A stretch of DNA of 13,304 nucleotides from JANRKG01 sp033763635. Its GTDB lineage: Bacteria > Cyanobacteriota > Cyanobacteriia > GCF-001939115. Made by a program: the position numbers and the translations under genes. Below are positions 1 to 6,612 of the stretch, piece after piece. Numbering within the stretch: position 1 is the stretch's first letter; the number at the start of each line of letters is the position of its first letter. The notes beneath the pieces were generated by a model. That model made no database searches. It was not told the DNA's origin and worked only from the letters and a program-made list of their open reading frames with translations. Location of the stretch: contig JANRKG010000390.1 in NCBI GenBank assembly GCA_033763635.1, forward strand, positions 1 through 13,304, given 5' to 3'.

Positions 1-643
1 CCAGGAGGCGATCGTCACTCTGGGAATTACACCAGGATATGCCGCTACAGGGTACGGATATATCGAGCAGGGGGAGGCGATCGGGGAATTTGGTGGGTTG
101 CCAGCCTATCGGGTGAATCGCTTTACGGAAAAACCCGATCGAGTAACGGCAGAGACGTTTCTTGCCAGTGGTCGCTTTAGCTGGAACAGTGGGATGTTCG
201 TGTTCCGGGCGGGGGTCGCCCTCTCGGAGTTGCAGGTTCATGCACCGGAAATTGTGCAGCCTCTGGAAGCGCGAGGAGTCGATGCTTATCCCGACGTTCC
301 CAAGAAAAGCATTGACTATGCTTTGATGGAAAAGACCCAAAAAGCCTGTGTCCTCCCTGTTTCCTTTGGCTGGGATGATTTGGGGGATTGGAATTCGATC
401 GAGCGGCTCCTCAAGGGCGATCACCCGAATGTGGAGTTGGGAACCCATGTGGGACTGGATACCACTGGAAGCATCCTCTACAACAGCAACGACGAAGAGG
501 TAATTGTGACGATCGGCCTGGAGGATGTCGTGATCGTGCGGGATGGGAATGCAACCTTGATTGTGAAGAAGGATCGAACTCAGGATATCAAGAAAGCATT
601 AGGGTTGCTTCAGGCTGATCCGAAATTTGATGACTTGTTATAA
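1..643 (+). CDS. Mannose-1-phosphate guanylyltransferase, C-terminal part (5' end outside window)
   Basis: Makes GDP-mannose from mannose 1-phosphate and GTP in the cytoplasm. Reading from base 2 gives 213 residues with no stop before the TAA at 641-643, so the gene enters from the left edge. A TTG at 98 is in frame but is internal, because conserved sequence lies upstream of it. Visible family motifs are TGYGYI (window residues 16-21), RFTEKP, WNSGMF, SIDYALMEK and GWDDLGDWNS. The N-terminal GTP-binding signature is missing only because of the window edge. No phosphomannose-isomerase cupin follows, so this is the short single-domain form, not an AlgA-type fusion. It supplies GDP-mannose, a possible substrate for the 4,6-dehydratase 6 kb downstream, but two unrelated genes separate them, so it may simply be housekeeping. 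The symbol manC would be reasonable, but the N-terminus cannot be checked. Confidence 0.93.
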   Translation, partial: QEAIVTLGITPGYAATGYGYIEQGEAIGEFGGLPAYRVNRFTEKPDRVTAETFLASGRFSWNSGMFVFRAGVALSELQVHAPEIVQPLEARGVDAYPDVPKKSIDYALMEKTQKACVLPVSFGWDDLGDWNSIERLLKGDHPNVELGTHVGLDTTGSILYNSNDEEVIVTIGLEDVVIVRDGNATLIVKKDRTQDIKKALGLLQADPKFDDLL

Positions 644-674
644 CGACGGAAACATCCCATACCTGTCAATGCGG

Positions 675-717
675 TATCTTTTGTAGGGTAGGAATCTTGT
701 CCGCTCTACAAAAGATA
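675..717. repeat. 12-bp perfect inverted repeat, possible terminator hairpin
   Basis: TATCTTTTGTAG (675-686) is followed after 19 bases by its exact reverse complement CTACAAAAGATA (706-717). G-U and G-C pairs extend the stem inward (687-689 with 703-705). It lies 31 bases after the guanylyltransferase stop codon, where a transcription end is expected. It lacks the run of T after the stem that defines a classic intrinsic terminator, so it may instead be a dispersed cyanobacterial hairpin repeat. Confidence 0.5.
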
Positions 718-786
718 TAAAACTGGGAGCGCTTGTGATAATAGGCTTTGCAATTCAGCACTACAGCAGGTTTCAAAACAGTGACT

Positions 787-818
787 CATAATGATAATGA
801 GAGGAGAATATTATCATT
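787..818 (+). promoter_or_regulatory. Inverted repeat with Fur-like hexamers enclosing a Shine-Dalgarno sequence
   Basis: AATGATAAT (790-798) and ATTATCATT (810-818) are perfect 9-base reverse complements separated by 11 bases. The loop holds GAGAGGAG, the best Shine-Dalgarno sequence before the kinase gene. CATAAT (787-792), GATAAT (793-798) and the inverted ATTATC (810-815) resemble the GATAAT hexamers of Fur boxes, but spacing is not canonical: only 12 of 19 positions fit the standard box. It could be an operator, an RNA hairpin controlling ribosome access, or chance in an AT-rich leader. Confidence 0.35.
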
Positions 819-827
819 GGTGGCCCT

Positions 828-2483
828 GTGTTCTCAGCCCTTACTCAAGCCAGTGCTCGTCAGCGGGAAATTTTGGAAGTAGTTTTCCGCAACGGGTGGG
901 ACTACATGCGACGACTGCTGACAGGAGGCAAGGTTGACGAACCCCAATTACCTCCTCCCGCCATTTTACGCAAGGTTTTGGTGGAGTTGGGTCCAGTTTA
1001 TGTGAAACTGGGACAACTTCTGAGTACCCGTCCCGATCTGCTACCTCCAGCCTACATTGATGCCCTCACCACGTTGCAGGATGATGTCCCTGGGGTTTCC
1101 TGGTTGGAAGTGGAGGTCGTCATTCGGCAACAACTCCGCAAACCTCTGGATGAAACGTTTTCCTATATCAACCCGGAACCTGTTGCAGCGGGTTCGATCG
1201 CCCAAACCCATCAGGCACGGCTGCGGGATGGGCGCAAAGTCGCGGTAAAAATTCAACGACCCGGAATTGATGTCCTCGTCCGTCAAGATATTGCCTTGAT
1301 GCGAGGATTGGCCGGATTGGTGTCTCAGACGAACTTTGGTCAGAACTATAATGTGGTTTCCCTGACGGAGGAATTCGCCAATGCCTTGCTGGCGGAACTA
1401 GACTTTACCCAGGAAGCAAGCTACACCACCCAACTAAGACAGGCCCTCAGTCAGAGCCGCTGGTTTGATCCGCAACAGGTTACGGTGCCGGAGATCTATT
1501 GGGATGTCACGAATCAGCGTCTCCTGGTGATGGAATGGCTGGAGGGGATGCCTATTTTACAGGGCTACTTCGGGAACCCGAAATTCTTAGGAGATGAGGC
1601 GGCTGAACGACAGGCACTGGCGACCCTTATTGTTCGCATCTTCTTCCAGCAATTCTGTATTGATGGCTTTTTCCACGCCGATCCCCATCCCGGCAACCTG
1701 TTCTACCTGGCAGATTTCCGCCTTGCCCTGCTAGATTGTGGAATGATGGGCCGCCTGGACCCTCGGACCCAACAAATTCTGGTGGAATTGCTGCTGGCGA
1801 TCGTCAATCTCGATGCCCAACGATGCAGCCAGTTGGCGATCCAACTCTCTCCCCCCAGCCAATCCGTGAATCTCGCTAAGTTAGAAGGGGATTTCGATCG
1901 CCTCCTGCGCCAGTATTACAGCCTCAGCCTGTCCCAAATCAACTTCAGCCAACTGTTTGCAGAAGTCTTGCAAGCGGCTCGGCAAAATAACCTACGGATG
2001 CCCAGTAATTTAGGACTCTGTGCGAAAGCCTTAGCTAATCTGGAAGGGGTGTGCCGCCAGATCGACCCAACCTTTAACTTTGTCGATCAGATCAAACCCC
2101 TGATGACCGATGTATTCCGGCGCCAATTAATTGGCGAGGCTCCCCTACAAGCACTCCTGCGAACGGCTCTGGATTTGAAGAGTCTTTCTCTCCAGGCTCC
2201 CCAACAAATTGAACAACTGCTCGATCGCGTCACTTCCGAAACCCTCCAGTGGAACCTCACCCTGCGCGACCTGGACCCTCTACGGCGAAGCGTCGATTCC
2301 TCCGCTAACCGCCTTTCCTTCAGTATCGTGGTCGGGTCACTGATTATTGGGGCCGCAACGGTATTTTCCAACGGTCAAACGAATCAGCTTTTTTGGGTGA
2401 GCAGTACCCTCTTTATCGCTGCCAGTCTATTAGGACTGTGGTTGATTGTGGGAATTTTGCGATCGGGGAGTTTAAAAAAGTAG
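828..2483 (+). CDS. ABC1 (AarF/UbiB-like) atypical kinase family protein
   Basis: Member of the ABC1/ADCK/UbiB family of atypical protein-kinase-like ATPases, linked in other organisms to quinone and prenyl-lipid metabolism. The target of this one is unknown. The 551-residue protein has the family marks in order: KLGQ (60-63) in the N-terminal extension, the alanine-rich loop VAAGSIA (119-125) replacing the glycine-rich loop, the VAVK lysine (K141), ELD (190-192), the catalytic-loop HADPHPGN (283-290) and the metal-binding LLDCGMMG (D303). Two hydrophobic segments near the C-terminus (about 496-514 and 522-544) suggest membrane anchoring. The start is GTG: an in-frame stop at 798-800 limits the upstream choice, and the MFS...RQREI beginning fits cyanobacterial relatives. 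The Shine-Dalgarno GAGGAG (801-806) is unusually far from this GTG, so an ATT start at 810 or 816 cannot be excluded. Followed by the TPR gene on the same strand. Confidence 0.93.
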   Translation: MFSALTQASARQREILEVVFRNGWDYMRRLLTGGKVDEPQLPPPAILRKVLVELGPVYVKLGQLLSTRPDLLPPAYIDALTTLQDDVPGVSWLEVEVVIRQQLRKPLDETFSYINPEPVAAGSIAQTHQARLRDGRKVAVKIQRPGIDVLVRQDIALMRGLAGLVSQTNFGQNYNVVSLTEEFANALLAELDFTQEASYTTQLRQALSQSRWFDPQQVTVPEIYWDVTNQRLLVMEWLEGMPILQGYFGNPKFLGDEAAERQALATLIVRIFFQQFCIDGFFHADPHPGNLFYLADFRLALLDCGMMGRLDPRTQQILVELLLAIVNLDAQRCSQLAIQLSPPSQSVNLAKLEGDFDRLLRQYYSLSLSQINFSQLFAEVLQAARQNNLRMPSNLGLCAKALANLEGVCRQIDPTFNFVDQIKPLMTDVFRRQLIGEAPLQALLRTALDLKSLSLQAPQQIEQLLDRVTSETLQWNLTLRDLDPLRRSVDSSANRLSFSIVVGSLIIGAATVFSNGQTNQLFWVSSTLFIAASLLGLWLIVGILRSGSLKK

Positions 2484-2583
2484 CCCTGCATGGAGTTTTT
2501 GCAAAATGGGTAATCTAGAGAAGAGAGGCTTATTAGAGTCATCTCTCCAGGCATTTGGCTAGACATCTGTAACATGGTTGCGA

Positions 2584-2590
2584 AAGGGAG
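2584..2590 (+). promoter_or_regulatory. Ribosome binding site that decides the TPR gene start
   Basis: AAGGGAG lies 7 bases before the ATG at 2598. It would be inside the coding region if the upstream in-frame ATG at 2574 were the start, and that ATG has no comparable purine-rich site, so 2598 is preferred. Confidence 0.6.
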
Positions 2591-2597
2591 ATCAGCA

Positions 2598-3011
2598 ATG
2601 GATGATTTTGAGGCTTATTGCGAGGCGCGGAATCGCCGCAGAACCATGATGGTGCGTGGTTTTTCTTTACTTGCACTCGTATCATTTGTTTTCTCAATCT
2701 CTTCGGCGGTTGTTGGCAACCTTTCGGGGTTGACCAGTCAATCAGAGCAACAGGAGCAGCAAGCGCAACGGCAGCAAGAAGTAACCAAACTCCGTCAGGA
2801 TCACCAGAAAAAGCTGGAAGAAGGGTATTTGACGGTGTTGAAGCGAGAACCGAACAATCTGGTAGCTCTGGACGGGCTAGCAGCGGTACGGATTGAGGCC
2901 AAAGATTGGGATGGGGCGATCGAACCTCTGGAAAAGCTGGCAAAACTAAGTCCCGACCAGAGCTATAAAGTGCTATTGGAAAACGTGAAGAAGGAAGCGA
3001 AGGCAAACTAG
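2598..3011 (+). CDS. Small membrane-anchored TPR protein
   Basis: A 137-residue protein of unknown function. A short charged N-terminus (1-20, with RNRRR) is followed by one hydrophobic segment (about 21-42) suited to a membrane anchor. Next comes a Gln/Glu-rich, probably coiled, linker (about 47-72), then one or two tetratricopeptide-type helical repeats (about 74-120) with the usual small and aromatic pattern: LDGLAAVRIEAKDWDGAIEPL, then a terminal proline near 119. TPR units normally bind other proteins, so an adaptor role is likely, but no partner is visible. The ATG at 2598 is chosen over 2574 because of AAGGGAG 7 bases upstream. It lies 114 bases after the kinase gene, possibly with its own promoter, and 129 bases before the sugar cluster. 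I see no link to sugar metabolism. Confidence 0.8.
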   Translation: MDDFEAYCEARNRRRTMMVRGFSLLALVSFVFSISSAVVGNLSGLTSQSEQQEQQAQRQQEVTKLRQDHQKKLEEGYLTVLKREPNNLVALDGLAAVRIEAKDWDGAIEPLEKLAKLSPDQSYKVLLENVKKEAKAN

Positions 3012-3120
3012 GTCGTGCCAGATGATATCGACTGACCTGAGAAGGGGTACGTTAAGAGGCATGGGTCGGGATTAAACTCCGCTTAGAGTGATTTCCCTTT
3101 TTAGATTGCAATTGATAAGA

Positions 3121-3132
3121 AAGGAAGGAAGG
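3121..3132 (+). promoter_or_regulatory. Strong repeated Shine-Dalgarno before the cluster's first gene
   Basis: AAGGAAGGAAGG, three tandem AAGG units, ends 8 bases before the ATG at 3141. It is the strongest ribosome binding site in the window and marks the likely leader of the ten-gene operon. No convincing -35/-10 pair was found in the 129-base gap before it. Confidence 0.65.
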
Positions 3133-3140
3133 TCAAAACC

Positions 3141-4079
3141 ATGAGGACACATATCCTGGTGACAGGAGGTGCTGGATATCTCGGTTCAGTTCTGTGTGAA
3201 CATCTCTTAAACGCAGGCTATCAAGTGACCGTGTTGGACAACTTGATGCACGGGCAAACGTCCCTTTTTCAGTTCTGTAACCATCCAGCTTTTGACTTTA
3301 TCCTTGGCGATGTTCGCAACCCAGACCTGATGGCAGATCTGGTGAAACGGGTCGATATTATCATTCCGCTCGCTGCAATTGTCGGTGCGCCCGCTTGCGA
3401 TCGCGACCCCCTCCTGGCAACCTCCGTTAACCTGGATGCAATTCAACTGCTCAATCGCCTCCGCAGTACTCAACAACTTGTCATTTATCCCACGACGAAT
3501 AGTGGCTACGGAACCCAATCCGGAGAGAGCTACTGTACCGAGGAAACGCCTCTGGAACCCATTTCTCTTTATGGGCGCACGAAAACTCAGGCCGAGGCAG
3601 AACTACTCAGCAGTGAGAATGCGATCACGTTGCGCCTCGCAACCGTATTTGGCATTTCCCCCCGCATGCGGCTTGACTTGCTGGTGAACCATTTTGTGTA
3701 TACGGCTGTCACCGATCGCTATCTGGTGCTATTTGAGAAAGACTTTAAACGCAACTTTATCCACATTCGCGATGTAGCGGATTGCTTCTTTCATTGCATT
3801 CAAAATGCGAATTCCATGATGGGTCGGGCTTACAATGCTGGACTGGATGCCGCGAACCTCTCTAAAGAAGAACTGGCGTTCAAAATTAAGGAGCATGTTC
3901 CGAATTTCTATATTCACTGTTCTGAAATTGGCAGTGACCCCGACAAACGGAATTACATTGTTTCTAATCAACGGTTGCGGGAAGCGGGATTTGAAGCACA
4001 GCGATCGTTAGATGAGGGGATTAAAGAATTATTGAAGGGCTATCGGATGCTGCCCCGGTCTTCCTTTAAAAACGTTTAA
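3141..4079 (+). CDS. NAD-dependent sugar-nucleotide C4-dehydrogenase/epimerase (extended SDR, Cj1427-like)
   Basis: Extended short-chain dehydrogenase/reductase of 312 residues. The NAD-binding loop GGAGYLG is at 9-15, with D33 at the end of the second strand favouring NAD over NADP. The active site shows TNS (119-121) and Y144-GRT-K148. The stretches PLAAIVGAP, YPTTNSGYG, LRLATVFGISPRMRLDLLVN and DPDKRNYIVSN match my recollection of Campylobacter jejuni Cj1427, which oxidises C4 of GDP-D-glycero-D-manno-heptose. That gene also sits beside hddC, gmhA and hddA homologues. The same neighbours follow here with a 12-base gap, so a GDP-heptose C4-dehydrogenase is the best call. A generic UDP-sugar epimerase is the main alternative. 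The start is secure thanks to the strong upstream AAGG repeat. Confidence 0.82.
   Translation: MRTHILVTGGAGYLGSVLCEHLLNAGYQVTVLDNLMHGQTSLFQFCNHPAFDFILGDVRNPDLMADLVKRVDIIIPLAAIVGAPACDRDPLLATSVNLDAIQLLNRLRSTQQLVIYPTTNSGYGTQSGESYCTEETPLEPISLYGRTKTQAEAELLSSENAITLRLATVFGISPRMRLDLLVNHFVYTAVTDRYLVLFEKDFKRNFIHIRDVADCFFHCIQNANSMMGRAYNAGLDAANLSKEELAFKIKEHVPNFYIHCSEIGSDPDKRNYIVSNQRLREAGFEAQRSLDEGIKELLKGYRMLPRSSFKNV
3397..3404. repeat. HIP1 octamer GCGATCGC
   Basis: Perfect HIP1 palindrome inside the C4-dehydrogenase gene; a hallmark of many cyanobacterial genomes. Confidence 0.85.
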
Positions 4080-4091
4080 GAGAGCGGCCCC

Positions 4092-4808
4092 ATGCAAACC
4101 CTATCCGCAGTTACAGCAATCATTCTGGCGGGAGGATTGGGAACCCGGTTGCGATCAGTGGTGGTCGATCGCCCCAAGGTCTTAGCTGAGGTGAATGGGC
4201 GGCCTTTTCTCACCTATTTACTGCATCAAATTGCTGAGGCAGGGATGCAAAGGGCTGTTTTCTGCACAGGCTATTTACAGGAACAGGTTCAGGAAGCATT
4301 CGGCAGTCAGTACGCAGGGGTGCAATTGAGCTACTCTCCAGAACTTACTCCTTTGGGAACGGGAGGTGCCTTGAGACAGGCGATGCAAGAGGTCACTTCA
4401 GAAACCGTATTGGTGATGAATGGAGATTCCTTTTGTGAAGCCAACCTGAAGGATTTTTGGGAAGCTCATCAACAGGGCTATGAAGGTCACGAAGTCGGCA
4501 CCTTAATGCTGACCCATGTTTCAAATACGGGGCGATACGGGGCAGTTCAAGTTAGTGAGACGGGAGACATTCTCAGCTTTGCCGAGAAGAGCAACTCCCA
4601 GGAACCGGGCTGGATTAATGCAGGAATCTATTTACTCCCCCGTCGTTGGTTGCTCTCCCTACCGGAGGACAAGCCCATTTCGTTGGAACGGGAGGTTTTC
4701 CCGACTTGGATTGGTCACGGCTTACGGGGATACCAGAACCAGGGACGGTTTATTGATATTGGGACTCCGGAGTCCTATGCGGCAGCCCAACTATTTTTTA
4801 AAAATTAG
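4092..4808 (+). CDS. hddC: D-glycero-alpha-D-manno-heptose 1-phosphate guanylyltransferase
   Basis: Transfers GMP from GTP to heptose 1-phosphate, giving GDP-D-glycero-alpha-D-manno-heptose. The 238-residue single-domain nucleotidyltransferase has the signature LAGGLGTRL (12-20) with K29 in RPKVL, LGTGGA (88-93), the metal-binding NGDS (110-113, D112), FAEK (163-166) and INAGIY (175-180). It is much shorter than mannose-1-phosphate guanylyltransferases and lacks the hexapeptide-repeat tail of many sugar-phosphate nucleotidyltransferases. Specificity for heptose rests mainly on its place between the C4-dehydrogenase and gmhA/hddA, as motifs alone do not separate it from other sugar-1-phosphate nucleotidyltransferases. 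The 12-base gap upstream carries a GAGAG ribosome binding site. Confidence 0.88.
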   Translation: MQTLSAVTAIILAGGLGTRLRSVVVDRPKVLAEVNGRPFLTYLLHQIAEAGMQRAVFCTGYLQEQVQEAFGSQYAGVQLSYSPELTPLGTGGALRQAMQEVTSETVLVMNGDSFCEANLKDFWEAHQQGYEGHEVGTLMLTHVSNTGRYGAVQVSETGDILSFAEKSNSQEPGWINAGIYLLPRRWLLSLPEDKPISLEREVFPTWIGHGLRGYQNQGRFIDIGTPESYAAAQLFFKN

Positions 4809-4820
4809 GAGAATAAAATC

Positions 4821-5468
4821 ATGCGGGATCAAACCGATTATTTGCAAGATTTAGCCCAGGCCCACCTGTTGGAAAGTTTAGCGGTCAAGCGCCGAGTCAT
4901 TGAAACCTGTTTGCCCGCAGTTGCTGCTGCTGCTGAATTAATTACAGCGACCTTTCGAGCCGGAGGAAAATTACTCCTCTGTGGGAACGGTGGTAGTGCA
5001 GCGGACTGTCAGCACATGGCTTCCGAACTGGTGGCACGGTTGACCCACGACTTTGAACGTCCTGGTCTCCCTGCGATCGCCCTCACGACTGACACCTCCT
5101 ACCTGACTGCCTATGCCAACGATTGTGGCTTTGACGGCGTTTTTGAAAGACAGGTACAGGCATTGGGTCGCCAGGGCGATGTATTGGTGGGTATTAGCAC
5201 GAGTGGTAATTCTCCCAATGTAGTGCGAGCGGTGCAACTGGCTCGTCAGATGGGCTTGGGAACGATCGCCCTAACTGGGGGTAGTGGGGGAACCCTGGCT
5301 GGATTAACCAATGTCACGATTTTGGTGCCATCCTCCAATACCCAGTACATTCAAGAAAGCCATTTGGCGATCGAGCATATCCTGTGCCAACTGGTCGAGC
5401 AACTCCTTTTCTGCGATACCCAAAGCTTGCAGCAACAAGCCCAAACACGCTTGAAAGAACTTATGTAG
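4821..5468 (+). CDS. gmhA: Sedoheptulose 7-phosphate isomerase (SIS domain)
   Basis: Converts D-sedoheptulose 7-phosphate to D-glycero-D-manno-heptose 7-phosphate, the first step of ADP- and GDP-heptose synthesis. The 215-residue length is normal for GmhA. A SIS-domain phosphate-binding segment, CGNGGSAADCQHMASEL, spans 54-70. STSGN is at 126-130, and the C-terminal helix region has SSNTQYIQESHLAIEH (171-186). H65, E69, Q178 and H186 align with the zinc ligands described for GmhA, with the same eight-residue spacing between Gln and His. The Shine-Dalgarno AGGAG (4807-4811) overlaps the stop codon of hddC, pointing to translational coupling. Cyanobacteria generally lack the heptose inner core of enterobacterial LPS, so this copy more likely serves a surface polysaccharide or glycan. 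Confidence 0.93.
   Translation: MRDQTDYLQDLAQAHLLESLAVKRRVIETCLPAVAAAAELITATFRAGGKLLLCGNGGSAADCQHMASELVARLTHDFERPGLPAIALTTDTSYLTAYANDCGFDGVFERQVQALGRQGDVLVGISTSGNSPNVVRAVQLARQMGLGTIALTGGSGGTLAGLTNVTILVPSSNTQYIQESHLAIEHILCQLVEQLLFCDTQSLQQQAQTRLKELM
5073..5080. repeat. HIP1 octamer GCGATCGC
   Basis: Perfect HIP1 palindrome inside gmhA. Confidence 0.85.
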
Positions 5469-5532
5469 GATAGAAGATCTGGAACTGTGAAGGGATCAAG
5501 CATCGGGTTAAAGAACAGGTTGGGAGAAACGC

Positions 5533-6612
5533 ATGATCATCAGTAGAACCCCTTTTCGCATCTCATTTTTTGGCGGTGGCACTGACTATCCCGGATGGTA
5601 TCGCAAGCACGGAGGAGCCGTACTGGCTGCCACAATCAACAAGTACTGTTATCTCACTTGCCGTTATCTTCCTCCTTTCTTCGAAGCTCGATACCGGATT
5701 GTGTGGTCCCAGATTGAAAACCGACAGACCATTGATGAGATTGAACATCCATCTGTGCGGGAGTTGCTGCGCTACATGCAGATCGATCGGGGCGTAGCGA
5801 TCCATCACGACGGGGACTTACCTGCTCGGAGTGGCATGGGTTCCAGTTCTGCATTCACGGTAGGGCTGCTCCATGCCCTCTATGCTTTGAAGGGGCAAAT
5901 GCCCAATAAGCATCAGTTGGCGATGGAAAGCATTCATGTAGAGCAGGAAATTCTGAAGGAAACGGTGGGTTCGCAAGATCAGGTGATGACTGCCTATGGA
6001 GGCTTTAATCATGTCACATTTCTAGAAAACGGCGAGGTCTCGGTTCGTCCTGTCACCCTGAAACCCCAACGAATTAACGAGTTAGACAACCACCTGATGC
6101 TGTTCTACACCGGGATTAAGCGAACCGCCTCCGATGTAGCGGGCAGTTATGTGCAAGATATCGATGCCAAACGGCGGCAACTCCGGATCATGAAGGATCT
6201 GGTAGAGGAGAGCATTTCAATTTTGAACAACGGGCAGGATCTCACAGGATTTGGCGAGATCCTCCATGAGGCATGGCAGGTGAAGCGGAGTTTGAGCAGC
6301 CAGGTCTCTAATTCAGAAGTGGATGATCTGTATACCCTGGCCCGTGAAGCAGGGGCGGTCGGTGGCAAGCTGACCGGAGCGGGGGGCGGTGGCTTCCTCT
6401 TGCTCTTTGTCCCTCCCGACAAGCAACCCCAGGTTCGTGAAGCCCTGAATCAGCTTCTCCATGTTCCCTTTCAATTTGAGTTTGCGGGTAGCCAAATCAT
6501 TTTCTACGATCCGGAACAAGACTACTCGCGGGAAGAGCTGGAACGAACGACACGCCCCGCCCAACTGTTCCGAGAACTTTCCCAGGTCCAAGCAACTTCT
6601 TCCCTATCATGA
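5533..6612 (+). CDS. hddA: D-glycero-alpha-D-manno-heptose 7-phosphate kinase (GHMP family)
   Basis: Phosphorylates C1 of heptose 7-phosphate with alpha configuration, giving the 1,7-bisphosphate that leads to GDP-heptose. The alpha-specific kinase HddA is a GHMP kinase, unlike the ribokinase-type HldE of the ADP branch. The 359-residue protein opens with SRTPFRISFFGGGTDYP (4-20), typical of HddA. It has the ATP-binding GHMP motif PARSGMGSSSAF (97-108), a GSQDQ segment with D149, and the third GHMP motif GGKLTGAGGGG (278-288). The ATG at 5533 is preceded by GGGAG at 5522-5526. The 64-base gap after gmhA is the first wider gap in the run, and I see no promoter in it. The stop overlaps the next start as ATGA (6609-6612), so the two genes are translationally coupled. 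The partner phosphatase GmhB is not in the window. Confidence 0.92.
   Translation: MIISRTPFRISFFGGGTDYPGWYRKHGGAVLAATINKYCYLTCRYLPPFFEARYRIVWSQIENRQTIDEIEHPSVRELLRYMQIDRGVAIHHDGDLPARSGMGSSSAFTVGLLHALYALKGQMPNKHQLAMESIHVEQEILKETVGSQDQVMTAYGGFNHVTFLENGEVSVRPVTLKPQRINELDNHLMLFYTGIKRTASDVAGSYVQDIDAKRRQLRIMKDLVEESISILNNGQDLTGFGEILHEAWQVKRSLSSQVSNSEVDDLYTLAREAGAVGGKLTGAGGGGFLLLFVPPDKQPQVREALNQLLHVPFQFEFAGSQIIFYDPEQDYSREELERTTRPAQLFRELSQVQATSSLS

Noticed and set aside
771..798. Promoter TTTCAA - 16 bases - GATAAT before the ABC1 kinase
   Set aside because: The match is moderate and the predicted transcript start would fall inside the Shine-Dalgarno region; too weak to annotate.
2574..2597. Upstream ATG for the TPR protein
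   Set aside because: No purine-rich site before it, whereas the ATG at 2598 has AAGGGAG seven bases upstream.
2539..3006. Open frame of 155 codons on the - strand
   Set aside because: Covers the TPR gene antisense. The + strand product has a coherent membrane segment and TPR pattern plus a ribosome binding site, while the - strand product does not.
3012..3140. Hairpins AGGTC/GACCT and ACTC/GAGT between the TPR gene and the cluster
   Set aside because: Stems of 4-5 bp are expected by chance. The second is followed by a T-rich stretch, but only after ten bases.
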